DNA of 64,000 nt from Zantedeschia hybrid cultivar (taxonomy: Eukaryota > Streptophyta > Magnoliopsida > Alismatales > Araceae). Shown here in pieces: positions 1-10,021 of the stretch. Position numbers and translations under genes: made by a program. The notes beneath the pieces were generated by a model, which did not search any database, was not told the origin of the DNA, and saw only the letters and a program-made list of their open reading frames with translations. The DNA lies in NCBI GenBank assembly GCA_030544215.1, contig JARZZO010000013.1, forward strand, positions 1,975,001 through 2,039,000. The letters run 5' to 3'. Positions within the stretch are counted from its first letter, which is position 1. Each line of letters starts with the position of its first letter.

Positions 1-1172
1 GTCTAGGGTTAGGAGGGAAGGTGGAAGAGGAGAAAGGGCTGGCCTTGCCCTTCTTCATCTGATCGGATCAACCTGATTTTGACCGATTTAACTTAAGGGC
101 CCAAGTCTTTCTCCTTCAAGCTGGTCCGACCAAGGTGCAGCAAGTTCGAGCCAAGTTCACCTCCGGTTTGCTATAGTGCACCAAGGGGTGCACTAGGACT
201 GTTATCGCACCACCAGTGCCACGACCTGGTCTGTGCTCCGTTCGATGTGCCGGTCGCATCGTTGGTCTCGTCTTAACGCATCTGACGTCCTCTACCACTC
301 CGATGATCTTTGGTGCCTCGTTTTCTGGGCCTGCCTCCGATGGCGCGTCGATTGTGCCAGGTCTCCTCTGTGCTCCGTTTTATGCGCCAATCGTATTGGT
401 GGCATCCTTGTAACAAGGTGGATCTCGTCCAGTGTCCCATCCATTAGCAGTGCATCATTTTACATGACGTTCTTACACATGCCCTATGGACGTCTATTTG
501 CGCATCTTGAGGCCTACGTTAGTCGACTCGATTTGCGTGCCAACTTTTAGACGCCTCTGCTTACATGGCACATTTCGGGAGATGATGGCTACTGACTACT
601 CGAGTAAATATTAGGGGTTGTCTGAAGACGTTGTATGGATCAACTTAAAGAGTGATTGGAACTAGTTTAAGACTGACATTTAGAGTCTACTTTCTAAATT
701 AAGGGAGGCGGTTGACACCAATCCGGTGTTGATCAAACAACATGAAAAATCAATAGAAGATGTAGTTTATGAGGCTGACCCAACATTGACTGAGGAGTAT
801 GAAAGCCAAATGAAAGATGTATATTATGAAGCCGATCTAGTGCTAGAAGATGAGTATTTAAGAGAGGTCGAGTCCGAGATGTTTGCAGCAGATGATGACC
901 TCCTCTTTGCTGAGCAAAATGAGCCGAAAATGGAAGAGATAACTAGAGATGTGGTCGATCAACCAGAGGTCATTCAAGACACCATCAACCTGCATGATTT
1001 TGACCACATATGGGGTGATATTGAGACACTTTCTGCCTCAAGTTGAGGCATTCCTTAGCATGGAGATCCAAGGGGCATCAATGGTGTTTCTTAGATTTGT
1101 TACTCATCATTTCCTCTTGGATATTATATCATTTTAAAACTCGAAGACGAGTTTTCTCGAACCAGGGTAGAA
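1..1172 (+). other. 3' internal remnant of an LTR retrotransposon
   Basis: This stretch runs into an LTR at 1173. Its last 40 bases hold the phrase ctcgaagacgagttttctcg followed by a purine-rich run (agggtagaatga), the layout usual just upstream of the 3' LTR in plant Ty3/gypsy elements. No reverse transcriptase, integrase or chromodomain can be read in any frame, so only a decayed or non-autonomous 3' end is present. One acidic open frame (726-1046) is listed separately. The lineage is not established. Confidence 0.4.
726..1046 (+). CDS. Unrecognised acidic open frame in the retroelement remnant
   Basis: This is a 106-residue open frame rich in Glu and Asp, with an internally repetitive start: two copies of a phrase like E-D-V-Y-Y-E-A-D about 22 residues apart. 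I recognise no domain, signal peptide or membrane segment. It lies about 130 bases upstream of the LTR at 1173 in the same direction, so it is most likely a piece of the retroelement's internal region rather than a host gene. The first ATG of the frame is used as the start, but the frame may be open by chance. Expression and function are unknown. Confidence 0.15.
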   Translation: MLIKQHEKSIEDVVYEADPTLTEEYESQMKDVYYEADLVLEDEYLREVESEMFAADDDLLFAEQNEPKMEEITRDVVDQPEVIQDTINLHDFDHIWGDIETLSASS

Positions 1173-1693
1173 TGATGGGAGTCTAAGTTCAGTAAGCTTT
1201 ATTATGCTTAGAACCTTCTGAAGGTCCATTTGAAGTGTAGAGTACTTTTAGAGGAGTCCATATGTATTTTATTTGGCCCATTTGGAACCCATTTAGCATG
1301 TTTTTTATTTTTCTGAATTTTAGACCTGATTTTCTATTTTTTAGAGATTTTTAATGCGAATTTTCGCAATAATTATCTAGTTAGAAGACTTTGAGTCTAT
1401 CTTAGAGTTGGGTAGTCGAGTTTGAGTCGGAAAGGTCCCTAAACATTATATATATGGATGCAATCTCTTTTCTAACTATGGAGGATTATTTGCACGAATT
1501 TTGGATATTTTTCTATGTTCCTCTTTATGACGGAGAAGACGTCCCTGCGACGGGGTCGAATCTGCCCTGCGAGGGGCTAGGTGTGACGTCCAAGCCGCCG
1601 GTACAACGCCAGAGGGCTCTCCACTACCGGTGTGACGTCGGTAGTGTCTCCCATCCCCTTCATCCTCTTCGTCCCCCATCACAATGTCTTACA
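1173..1693 (+). mobile_element. LTR of a decayed LTR retrotransposon
   Basis: The stretch begins TGATGGGAG right after a purine-rich tract and ends TCTTACA ten bases before a Met-tRNA type primer-binding site at 1704. A TATA-like run (tatatata) lies near 1446-1453, suitable for LTR transcription. The sequence therefore has both a 3' internal end on its left and a primer-binding site on its right. A tandem pair that shared one LTR would look like this. The 3' limit is uncertain by about 10 bases. Confidence 0.45.
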
Positions 1694-1703
1694 AGGATTG
1701 GAG

Positions 1704-1721
1704 TGATATCAGAGTAGGACC
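1704..1721 (+). promoter_or_regulatory. Primer-binding site (initiator Met-tRNA type)
   Basis: TGATATCAGAGTAGG is one transition away from the TGGTATCAGAG core complementary to the 3' end of plant initiator Met-tRNA, which primes minus-strand synthesis in many plant retrotransposons. It sits ten bases after the end of the LTR at 1173-1693, as expected. Confidence 0.45.
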
Positions 1722-2780
1722 TGTGCACTATGATAAGGACTACTTCGGGAACGAACCACATATAAGCTAGTGGGCTTGTAGTAACTTAGTTATAGACTCA
1801 GTACGAGGAAAGCGCTACGCATAAAAAAGGGCTATCTACAGAGTAATCAGTCCTATATTAGAAAATAAAAAAAAATTGTTAGGCCATACATGTGAGATTT
1901 GGATCTGTAAGTTATGAGGTGTCTTTTGGAGACAAAACCGTGCGGACTTGGCCAAAATAGGCAAATACCTCACAAAGATTGTATCAGGTCATGACAAAAA
2001 CACCTTGAGTAGCCATATCTAATTTCAGCTAGGCCTCACAATAGCCAATTCTGGGCATGCCAGTTGGGAGTCCTGACTCCTAAGGAGCAGGGTATTGAGA
2101 ATCCAGCCTTCCGTCCTTCAACAGTGAGCCAATCAACAGTTTGACTTGCTGCCCTTTAATGTGGCTGATGTGGGTGTGGGGAGATGTTCTGACTTTGTCT
2201 TGGCCTTGCTCGCAATTCTTGAAACTTGGTTGTGGGTGTTTGGTGGTTAGATAGTTGATTATCTTTTGTCAATCATCGTCTAGAGGGTGAGAGTAATTTC
2301 CAAACCCTTGAGGTGACGCGTGGCTTCTGTCTGAGGCACAAATGTCTTTCCAATGATGAATGCACATAGTCTCAACATTGTGCCCTTGCAAGCTCTAATC
2401 AATGCTTTAGCTCCGCTGTGTGAGCATCTCTAGCTTCGATCTAAGGCAATTTGGGGGGCACCTTGATGGTATTGGGGTTAGAGGAGTTATAAGAAAATTG
2501 AAACCCCAAAGCCTATGTCTTTGCTACTCATCTTTATCTGCCCCTTCTTCTTGGTGTCATCTTCTGCTATGACTGTTAGGGCGTAGTGAATGTGCTATGT
2601 ATTTTGGAGTTGTTATATTTGGATTAGCCCTCAAATAATGATTTGCTTCTGTCTTTCCATATAGTTTCCAGTGTTTTGGCTGCCAAATTTGGAGAAATAG
2701 ACGGAGAAAGACAACCTTGTCAGAGCTAGTGCAAAGGAAGCAGATAGTTGAATATTATCTGGTAGTGTTTCTCTGGTGCA
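1722..2780. other. No recognisable gene
   Basis: I can read no conserved coding sequence here. The right part may include the decayed 3' end and 3' UTR of the minus-strand LINE that begins to be readable at about 2790, but no poly-A tail or target duplication is evident. Confidence 0.3.
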
Positions 2781-2789
2781 TGCTTTGAA

Positions 2790-3354
2790 TTTTTAGCTAT
2801 ACCACTTTGTAGCAGGTGAAGAAAACATGTGTGGCTGCTTCAGCTTCTCTGCCGCACCTAGGACAGATGCCATGTTCAAGGATTCCACAGAGAATGAGGT
2901 AGCCTTCTGCAGGGGAGCCTGCTCGAGACTAATTTTCAAAGAAGGAATATTGCCGTGTTGAAGTCCTGGCCATTTCCAAAAAGGTCTCCAAATATTGGAC
3001 TTGAATGAAGTATCTGACTTGTGGAGAGCTTTGAAAGCACTTGCGAAAGCAAAGTGGTCCATCTGGGTTGGCAATCAAAATTCTTTGATTATGCTTAGAT
3101 CTACCTGGGTAGGGATGATAGCCATCGAGGAGGAAGGAAAGTTCTCTTGCAGCTTAGCAATGCTCCACATTCCCGACTCATCCAAGAGGGATTTAGCAAT
3201 TATGTCGTCAGTGGTAGCATCAATGTTGATGTTGAAGGACAAGGGGAACTCTGATAGGCCTCCCTTCTATCCATTTGTCTTGCTGTAGCTTGATGTTCTT
3301 GCTGTTGTCCACTGCCCAGCCAAATAGGTGCTTATGTTTACTATAAAGCTTCAG
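2790..3354 (-). pseudogene. LINE (L1-type) C-terminal region with zf-RVT domain
   Basis: Read on the minus strand, 3354-3220 gives a phrase ending NIKLQQDKWIEGRPI, the W-x-D-x-W type motif that follows the reverse transcriptase in plant LINEs. At 2880-2800 the frame gives ICPRCGREAEAATHVFFTC, the C-x2-C...H-x3-C zinc-binding module (zf-RVT) near the C-terminus of L1-clade ORF2. Frame changes between the two blocks show that the gene is dead. Its RT half lies at 3764-4150 and then beyond the gypsy element at 16532-16698. The stretch that should link the two halves is missing and replaced by the plus-strand segment 3355-3763. Confidence 0.75.
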
Positions 3355-3763
3355 AGTGATGCCAGGGAGAGTGACGAGTGCCAGGGAGAGCGATGGGAGG
3401 GAGATGGATGCTAGGGCGAAACGCTCTGGCATCCCACCGGGGATTTGCCCTCCAGTGCTTCAAGCCTGGCCATTGGGCAATGCGCTTCTGTGCTGCAGTC
3501 ATTTGCACGGCATGCAGGAGTGGGCATCTGGCCAGGGGCTGTGCCTTGGGATGGTCGGGGATGATGGAGACTCCGGTGCAGAGGGCGGTGGCTCCTATGA
3601 GCACTCAGTCATCGTTGGCCCCCCTGGCGAGGGAGGTGGTCGTTTCGATGCAGGACAGTGAGATTGATAGGGAGAGATGGTTATGCTTGGACCTTGCTTT
3701 CTTGGTATATAACCTTGCATCTGCTGGTTTATACAAGCCTTTCCAGAACACGAGATAGAAACC
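3355..3763 (+). pseudogene. Inverted segment with LINE ORF1-like zinc knuckles
   Basis: On the plus strand (frame of 3378) residues around 3456-3542 read QCFKPGHWAMRFCAAVICTA followed by CRSGHLARGC, two CCHC-like zinc knuckles in tandem as found in the nucleic-acid-binding ORF1 protein of plant LINEs. The first knuckle lacks its first Cys and has an extra residue before its last Cys, so it is damaged. The segment is opposite in orientation to the LINE ORF2 pieces on both sides and occupies the place of roughly the C-terminal half of the reverse transcriptase. It could be an inverted piece of the same LINE or an insertion from another copy. Confidence 0.55.
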
Positions 3764-4150
3764 CTGTCGCAAGGATGAACTGGTAGGGGGAGAGGGGTTT
3801 CCTCTTGCCGCTGTACTGAACAAAAGACTGAGAATCCCATTGATGAGTGCTTCCATCAGGGGACTCATGGCTTGCAGGACCTTGTCAATAAAAGTCCAAT
3901 CTAGTTTGTCAAATGCTTGTTTCATATCCACCTTCGGTATCATAAGATCTTTTGATCTTTTTTGTTGGTACATTTTGTGAACTGCCTCCTAGGCAATTAA
4001 GATGATGTCGATGATGGAGCGGCCTAGAAGGAGAGTTGTTTGTTCCATTGACGCTAGTTTACGGGTGCCCTCCTAAGTACTAGAATTCTCACAAGGCTTT
4101 AGTACATAATATTACAAGGGTTTAGGGGGGAGAAATCTTTGATCTCGAGG
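3764..4150 (-). pseudogene. LINE reverse transcriptase fragment, 3' side of the gypsy insertion
   Basis: Minus-strand reading from 4145 gives EIKDFSPLNPCNIMY, then MEQTTLLLGRSIID, then KVDMKQAFDKLDW at 3930-3890, and SSSLRQG at 3780-3765. These are the successive RT landmarks of plant L1 elements (DFRPISL, the GRS-I-D phrase, the catalytic D-x-x-x-A-F-D region and the LRQGDPLSP start, which breaks after LRQG). Stops and frame shifts occur between the blocks. The upstream part of the same domain is at 16532-16698, separated by the 12.4-kb gypsy element. Confidence 0.8.
4146..4150. repeat. Target site duplication (left) of the gypsy element
   Basis: CGAGG directly precedes the LTR terminus TGATGTAG and is repeated exactly at 16532-16536 after the other LTR ends in CTCATCA. 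A perfect 5-bp duplication marks a single integration event. Confidence 0.9.
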
Positions 4151-5189
4151 TGATGTAGCCGAAGCTATCACGACCGGATTCCGGAGCTGGAATCCGAAGA
4201 AGAGGATCCGGAGCTGGGCCGGATCGGTGTTGAGAGGGCCCGACGGGGATCCGGAAGACGAAGGATGCAGAGGCGGTGGAGCCGAAGGTCCGAAGGCTGG
4301 CTCGCTCCGGGAAGCAGGGGGCCGAGGCTCCTTCGGCGGACGAAGAGGTGGCACGAACGAATCTCCTTCCGACTGATCTGTCGGCGGGCGATGGAGCCGA
4401 AGCCGAAGGTTCGAGGCCGAAAGTGACTCGGACTTGGCTTGCTCTTGGATAGTGAGCCCAAAGCCCCTTCGGCGGACGGAGGGGCAGCGTGAGACCGAGT
4501 CTCCTGTCTTGGGGCAGCCGGCGTACGGCGTCGAGACCAGGGAGAGGAGTCCGAGGTCGGCGGCCGATACCGACTCGGGAAGGTCGGCGAAGATTCGAAC
4601 CGAGCTCCTGCAGGAGGGAAAGAAGAAGAAAAATCGGTCAGCAGGAGCCCCGGGCTTCAGCCCTGGGGAACCCCCTTCGACGGTCAAGTTAGCTCCTGAA
4701 GAAGATTCGATTCAGAAGGCAAAGAGAGTAGTTTTAATGCTTTTCGGACTGTGGTCCTTTAAGGGTCTCGAAGGCTTGAGGAAGTATCCTTTGGGCAATA
4801 AATAGCGGTGTATTTATAGCAAAGGATAGCGGATGGTTAACGGTGGCAGCCGATATAGGACTAAATGAGGGCTTACTGATAAACCGCCATAGTGCCTGAT
4901 CCGCCATCGGAGTGGGCCGGATTCGGCTACCGGGTCGAAGGGGGTTGGGCCGCTGATAGGCCGAAGCCTGTTGGGCCTTGGGCTGCCGCGCTGTTCCCGG
5001 GCCGTAGGCTGGTGGGCCGCTGACGGGCTGAAGCCTGTTGGGCCGGGAGCGACGGTGCCGCTTATGAGCCGAAGGCTGCTGCTGGGCCGCTGACGGGCCG
5101 AAGGCTCCCGGAGGGCCTGGTACTGTTGCTGTTGGGCTGAACGGGGTTTGGGCTTGCTTTAATAGGCCGAATCGGATTCTGCCTCATCA
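4151..5189 (-). repeat. 3' LTR of the gypsy element
   Basis: In element orientation this is the downstream LTR. It is about 68 bp longer than its partner because one repeat of a ttgggccgctga-gggc-gaagcctg type unit (near 4945-5030) is present here and absent at 15561-16531. It keeps an intact TATA box on the minus strand (TATAAATA, 4811-4818). Confidence 0.9.
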
Positions 5190-5206
5190 CATAGCCCCCC
5201 ACTCTT
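5190..5206 (-). promoter_or_regulatory. Polypurine tract of the gypsy element
   Basis: On the minus strand the bases just upstream of the 3' LTR read AAGAGTGGGGGGCTATG, a purine-rich plus-strand priming site of the usual gypsy form, ending directly at the LTR start TGATGAGG. Confidence 0.75.
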
Positions 5207-5599
5207 GTCTTCCTCAGTTCTGAGATGGCGAGAGTATAGCCCGAAGCTGTCAGAAGAATAGCGTAACAAGTGTCTTACCCGAAGCTCTGTTCTTTTTTCA
5301 CTGGGAAGAGGGTGCCCTCGGTCGGCCGAGGGCTACGCGGTTGTTTCGTCCTCGCTCGGAGTGGCGACGAAGGCTCAGAGCTCAGAAGCCGAAGGGCCGA
5401 GCCCTCTGATTCGTGTCAGGCTTCATTAAATGGACGGGATGGCGCGTCGCCTCGCGAGGAAGCACGGGACACGCGTCGCGCATCCGGCCGCTCCGTCAAA
5501 AACACAAAAGGATCCTGACCGCCCGCGGGTCGCGGATCGCCTCGGCTCTCTGCCCGAGGCACCACTCGGATTGCCGCCGCTCCCTTCGCTGGCACGCGG

Positions 5600-5830
5600 A
5601 TCGGGACACGTGGCGGGCATCCGGGAGATTAGCCGAAGGGTCGGAGCGCCTTCGGCCGTTGATCGCTCTGCTTCAAGTCCCGGAGCCGGCCCGTCATCAT
5701 TGCCGAAGGACGGTGCACGTGGCGGGCATCCGAGAGGAGCGAGGGGACGAGCGGGATTATCTCGGCCGTTGGCTTCGGCGGGAGGCACTTCGAATGGGCT
5801 TATAAATACAAGCCCTCAGCATGGCACTGT
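5600..5830 (+). promoter_or_regulatory. Apparent promoter of the antisense gene: two G-box/ABRE motifs and a TATA box
   Basis: Two near-identical blocks CACGTGGCGGGCATCCG lie at 5607-5623 and 5716-5732. Each contains the CACGTGGC core bound by plant bZIP and bHLH factors. A TATA box (TATAAATA) is at 5801-5808, 80 bases after the second block. Transcription would start near 5830, giving a leader of about 245 bases before the ATG at 6076. The motifs are read directly; their activity is inferred. They point away from the element's own gag-pol. Confidence 0.6.
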
Positions 5831-6075
5831 TCTTCTTCCTGCTGCTGCGCTTGCGTTTCTCCTGCGATCATCTGAGCTCTTCTTCCTTCTCCAGCGAAAA
5901 GCTAGCTTCCTGAAGGCTTCGTCCGAGCTCGCCGTCCACCGTGGGAGGATCTCCATTCCTCAGAGCGCATCGCTGGTGGAGCTGGGTGGCTTGAGAGGCT
6001 GCGCTCGGTTCAAGAGAGACTTCCTCCCCCTTCCTGCGAGTAAGCCTTGGCCTTCTTCCCCTCCTTCGCGGCCTT

Positions 6076-8612
6076 ATGGTCCGGAGTCCTTCCAGCGAGA
6101 TTACTCCTTCGGACGAGGAGTACACTCCTTCCCACTCTCCGAAATCTTCTCTGTCAGATCCCCTCGCCTCGGATTCTCTTGCTTCCGCAATGTCTAAAGA
6201 GCCTGAAAACTCTAGAACTGAGGGGTCCGAGACTTCCGGGGCCGAGGTCTCCGGGGCCGAGGCTTCCGAAGCCGAGGCTTCCGGGGCTGAGGCTTCCGAG
6301 GCCGAGGCTACCCAGGAGGTCCGGGACCCAGGCCAGGCTTCCACCTCGAAACGCCGTCTTCCGGACATTGCTTCGGAAGCATCCTGCGCCCTTTCGGACG
6401 TACAGGTGAGGAACCTAGTTTCTTACTTCCAGCTTCCTTCCTGGACGACCCCCCATCGGCCTGACTCCACCACCAGGGCCAATACTGTCCGCCCGGGCTC
6501 CTTCTCTATTTATGTTGATAGCTTCGAGGCGGGCTTCCGTCTTCCTCTTCCCACCTTCGTCATTAACCTCTTTAGCTTCTAAGGGCTGGCCCCGTCTCAG
6601 CTCTTTTCCAATTCTTGGCGCACTGTATACGGTTTTTTGAGCGTCTTTGCTCGTATAAAGATCAACCCTTCCATCAATGTCTTCCGCTATCTCTTCAAAA
6701 TCCAAAGGCAGGAGAAGTCCGAGTGGTACTGCTTCGTCTCTCGGGTCGGCCGAAGCATCTTCTCCGGGAAGCCCTTGTCCATCTACGGCTGGAAGAGGAA
6801 GTTCATCTTCATCTCTCTGTCGGAGAACAAGAAGGGCGTGTGGCCCTTTCCCACCGAATGGGCGCCGCTGGCTGCAGGCCTCTCGGACCCTCCTGCTCTG
6901 ACCCCCGTGCAGAGCACTCTCGTGGGCCATGTCCAGGTCATGGCCCCGTACGACATCTGGGGGCTCCTCAGCGCGTCGGAGCGGCTGGTGAACGCCGGGG
7001 TCTGGCCGGATCCTCAGTCCGATCCGGTGCGGGCCTTTCCCTACCTCCCTCCCGGGGAGACTCCGCAGGGCCGCGGAAGAAGGGCTGCCGCTCCTCCGGC
7101 CGAAGCTCCTCCGGCTGGGGATGCTGATGAAGTTTCGGCCGAGGGTAAGTCGGCTTTGAATTTGCACTTGATCACCGTTTTGTTCCTAACATACTCTTCT
7201 CGCTTGCAGCAATGGCCGACCTCGATGCCCTCCTCGCCCTGATATCCGACCAGCGCGGTCCAGGCCGGGCACCGGCCTCGCAAGCGGCAGGCAGGTCCGG
7301 CCGACGCGCTGGAGTTCCGAGGACCCGAGGTGGGGTCCCGAGGACTGCGGCCTCCGCCGAGGGCCGCGCTGCCGCTGCTGCTCTCGAGAGGGAGCAGAAG
7401 ACAAAGTTCGCCGCTCGAAGGGGCGGCCGAGCGTCGAAGCGCCCCTGGGTTGAGGAAGCCGAAGAGGCGGAGGTGGCTCCGCTGATCAGGAGGAGCGTCG
7501 TGGCCCGAAGGGCCGCAAGGCTGGCGTCTCCCGAGGCGCCGAGGGGCGACTCCCCTCCGGCCGTATCGGCAGGGGCCGATGACGGAGGCGCTGGGTCGCA
7601 GGCGCCCCGGGCGCAACGCGAATGGTGGCACCCCGAGCCGGGGGTGTACAAGGATGAGAGCATGGAGGACCCGCAGACGTGCCTCCGTCTGCTTAACAGC
7701 CTCACTCTCCCTTCAGCTTTCGAAGAGCTGAAGGAGCGTTCCGTCACCGACCTGGCGGCGATGAGTGCCCGGTTGGCGGTCCAGGTAAGAAGCCTGAATG
7801 TGCTTCGGCTTAGCTCTTTTTAGTTGTTCCTTGATTTTCTCTGACCCTTGTCTACTTTCGGTTCGCAGGCTGCGGTGACGGGTAGCGTCCTGATGCACCA
7901 TCAGGAGCTGCTCCGACTCAAGCTTCTGGAGGCCGAGGAGGAGCCGGCCGGTTCGGGTGAGGGTACCTCGGCTGTGCCCCGTATCGAGCCCTTAGTCGAT
8001 AGGCTCGCAACCTCGAGCGCCCGGGCGCGGGCGCAGCTGGAGGAGAGGGCAGCAGAGGCCCGTGCTGCCGCCGAGGCCAAGGAAAAGGCCGAGCGGGAGA
8101 AGGCCGAGAGCGAGCTTGCTGCGGCTCAGTCTGAGATCCGGGCCCTCAAGGCCCAGGTCCAGGACAAGGAGTCCCGGCGGGCTTCGGAGAAGCGCCGCCA
8201 CGCCGAGGAGGTGTCGGCTCTGAAGCAGGAACTGGAAGAGGTGGCGGAGTCGGCCGTAGCCGATTACAAGGCCGGCCGTGACTACGCCCAAGAGATCCTC
8301 CGAGCCCAGCTGCTAGCGTCTTCTTCGGTCTTTGACCTCGGACTGGCTGTCGCCCAGTGGGCCTGCCCGAACGTCGATTTGACCGGGGTCGTCATGCCGA
8401 TGGGCGCGGAAGCCAGGGAGCTCCTATCCTGGTGGAAGGATCTTATGGCCGAGAGGGCCTCGCCTCCAGTTCCTGAAGATGAAGCCGTGACCGCCGAGGA
8501 AGCCCCCGCCGAGGCTGCCGCTTCTGAAGCGGTGCAGATCGTCGACTCTCCCTCTCCCTCTCCCGGCCAAGGCGCAGTCGAAGCGGAGGAGGAAGGGGTC
8601 GTCGAGGGCTGA
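6076..8612 (+). pseudogene. Antisense gene of the gypsy element (Transposase_28-like aORF), three exons
   Basis: Three exons fit canonical splice sites: 6076-7144, 7210-7784 and 7869-8612, with introns GTAAGT...TTGCAG (65 nt) and GTAAGA...TCGCAG (84 nt). Their sum is 2388 nt, divisible by three. One in-frame stop (TAA, 6580-6582) interrupts exon 1; the reading continues correctly after it as GLAPSQLFSNSW. Residues encoded at about 6510-6860 (VDSFEAGFRLPLP, GLAPSQL, NPSINVF) match the conserved plant 'putative gypsy-type transposon' family (Pfam Transposase_28). The N-terminus has acidic SGAEASEAEA repeats. Exon 3 encodes a long Ala/Glu/Lys coiled coil (about 8020-8270) and an acidic tail. The biochemical role of this family is unknown. 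The gene has its own promoter-like region and lies on the strand opposite to gag-pol. The single stop probably inactivates this copy. Confidence 0.8.
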
Positions 8613-8933
8613 TACGAGGGTCCCGCCCCCCGGTTTTTGTTCTCCCACTTATGTAAGCCTTCGGCCAGGCATATGGCCGAGTTTGTACTTCCTTTCGTTT
8701 GTGAATACAAGGAATGTTTTTGGCTTTACTTTGTTGTTTCCTGCATGACTGGAGTGGATCTGGCCTTTCTGAAATCCGAGATCTTTCTGTCGTTCGCTAT
8801 AGTTTGCGAAGCTGAGACCTTATGTAGGTTCGGATAGGGCGTTAATAGAATCCCGCCAGCAGATACGGCTGCTTTAGATGCGGTTCGTGGGGCCGAAGCC
8901 ACTCCCGCTTCGTCTTATGCAGACAGAGTAACC
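8613..8933. other. 3' flank of the antisense gene
   Basis: This segment lies between the stop codon of the antisense gene and the tandem array. It probably holds the 3' UTR of the antisense transcript. No clear AATAAA signal is seen. A partial ggccgaagccactcccg at 8891-8907 resembles the array unit. Confidence 0.4.
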
Positions 8934-9950
8934 TGCCGCGTCCTGATCCGGATTACATGGCCGAAGCCATTCGTCGGATCGAAGGACTCGCAGACTTTAA
9001 GAGGACCATGCCGCTCCCGATACGGTTTGTATGGCCGAAGCCACTCCCGATACGGTTTACACGGACTTAGAGAAAACTATGCCGCGTCCTGATCCGGATT
9101 ACATGGCCGAAGCCATTCGTCGGATCGAAGGACTTGCGGACTTTGAGAGAACTATGCCGCTCCCGGTACGGTTTGCATGGCCGAAGCCACTCCCGATACG
9201 GTTTACACGGATTTAGAGAAAACTATGCCGCGTCCTGATCCGGATTACATGGCCGAAGCCATTCGTCGGATCGAAGGACTCTCGGACTTTAAAAGAATCA
9301 TGCCGCTCCCGATACGGTTTGCATGGCCGAAGCCACTCCCGATACGGTTTACACGGACTTAGAGAAAACCATGCCGCGTCCTGATCCGGATTACATGGCC
9401 GAAGCCATTCGTCGGATCGAAGGACTCTTGGACTTTAAAAGAACCATGCCGCTCCCGATACGGTTTGCATGGCCAAAGCCACTCCCGATACGGTTTACAC
9501 GGACTTAGAGAAAACCATGCCGCGTCCTGATCCGGATTACATGGCCGAAGCCATTCGTCAGATCGAAGGACTTGCGGACTTTGAGAGAACCATGCCGCTC
9601 CCGGTACGGTTTGCATGGCCGAAGCCACTCCCGATACGGTTTACACGGACTTAGAGAAAACCATGTCGCGTCCTGATCCGGATTACATGGCCGAAGCCAT
9701 TCGTCGGATCGAAGGACTCTCGGACATTAAAAGAACCATGCCGCTCCCGATACGGTTTGCATGGCCGAAGCCACTCCCGATACGGTTTACACGGACTTAG
9801 AGAAAACCATGCCGCGTCCTGATCCGGATTACATGGCCGAAGCCATTCGTCGGATCGAAGGACTCTCGGACTTTAAAAGAACCATGCCGCTCCCGATACG
9901 GTTTGCATGGCCGAAGCCACTCCCGATACGGTTTACACGGACTTAGAGAA
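8934..9950 (+). repeat. 146-bp tandem repeat, seven copies
   Basis: The phrase tgccgcgtcctgatccgg recurs at 8934, 9080 and 9226, and (one copy with a t) at 9372, 9518, 9664 and 9810, an exact 146-bp step, ending at 9950. Units differ by a few substitutions. Each unit contains smaller echoes (ctcccgatacggttt twice, atggccgaagcca twice). Because 146 is not a multiple of three, the short open frames in it are a by-product. Tandem arrays in the region between pol and the 3' LTR are known in Tat-clade elements and can seed satellite DNA. Confidence 0.95.
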
Positions 9951-10021
9951 TGTAGCAACAAGTTTCCTGAACAAGAGTTCTTTATTCATACCGTCCGGCT
10001 GAAAGCCTAGGGAGAGGTGAC

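Noticed and set aside
4112..4805. Open frames inside the gypsy LTRs
   Set aside because: These come from the GC-rich LTR and occur on both strands, with no domain.
5430..6197. 255-residue plus-strand open frame upstream of the antisense gene
   Set aside because: It runs across the G-boxes and TATA box and shows no domain. The frame starting at 6076 carries the conserved family motifs instead.
6415..8710. Long minus-strand open frames opposite the antisense gene
   Set aside because: They mirror the GC-rich coding exons, cross the introns without conserved motifs, and lack any family signature.
8934..9950. Repeated spacing like a CRISPR array or a repeat protein gene
   Set aside because: The 146-bp units are contiguous with no unique spacers, and the step is not a multiple of three, so frames close in each unit. 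It is a tandem array within a eukaryotic retroelement.
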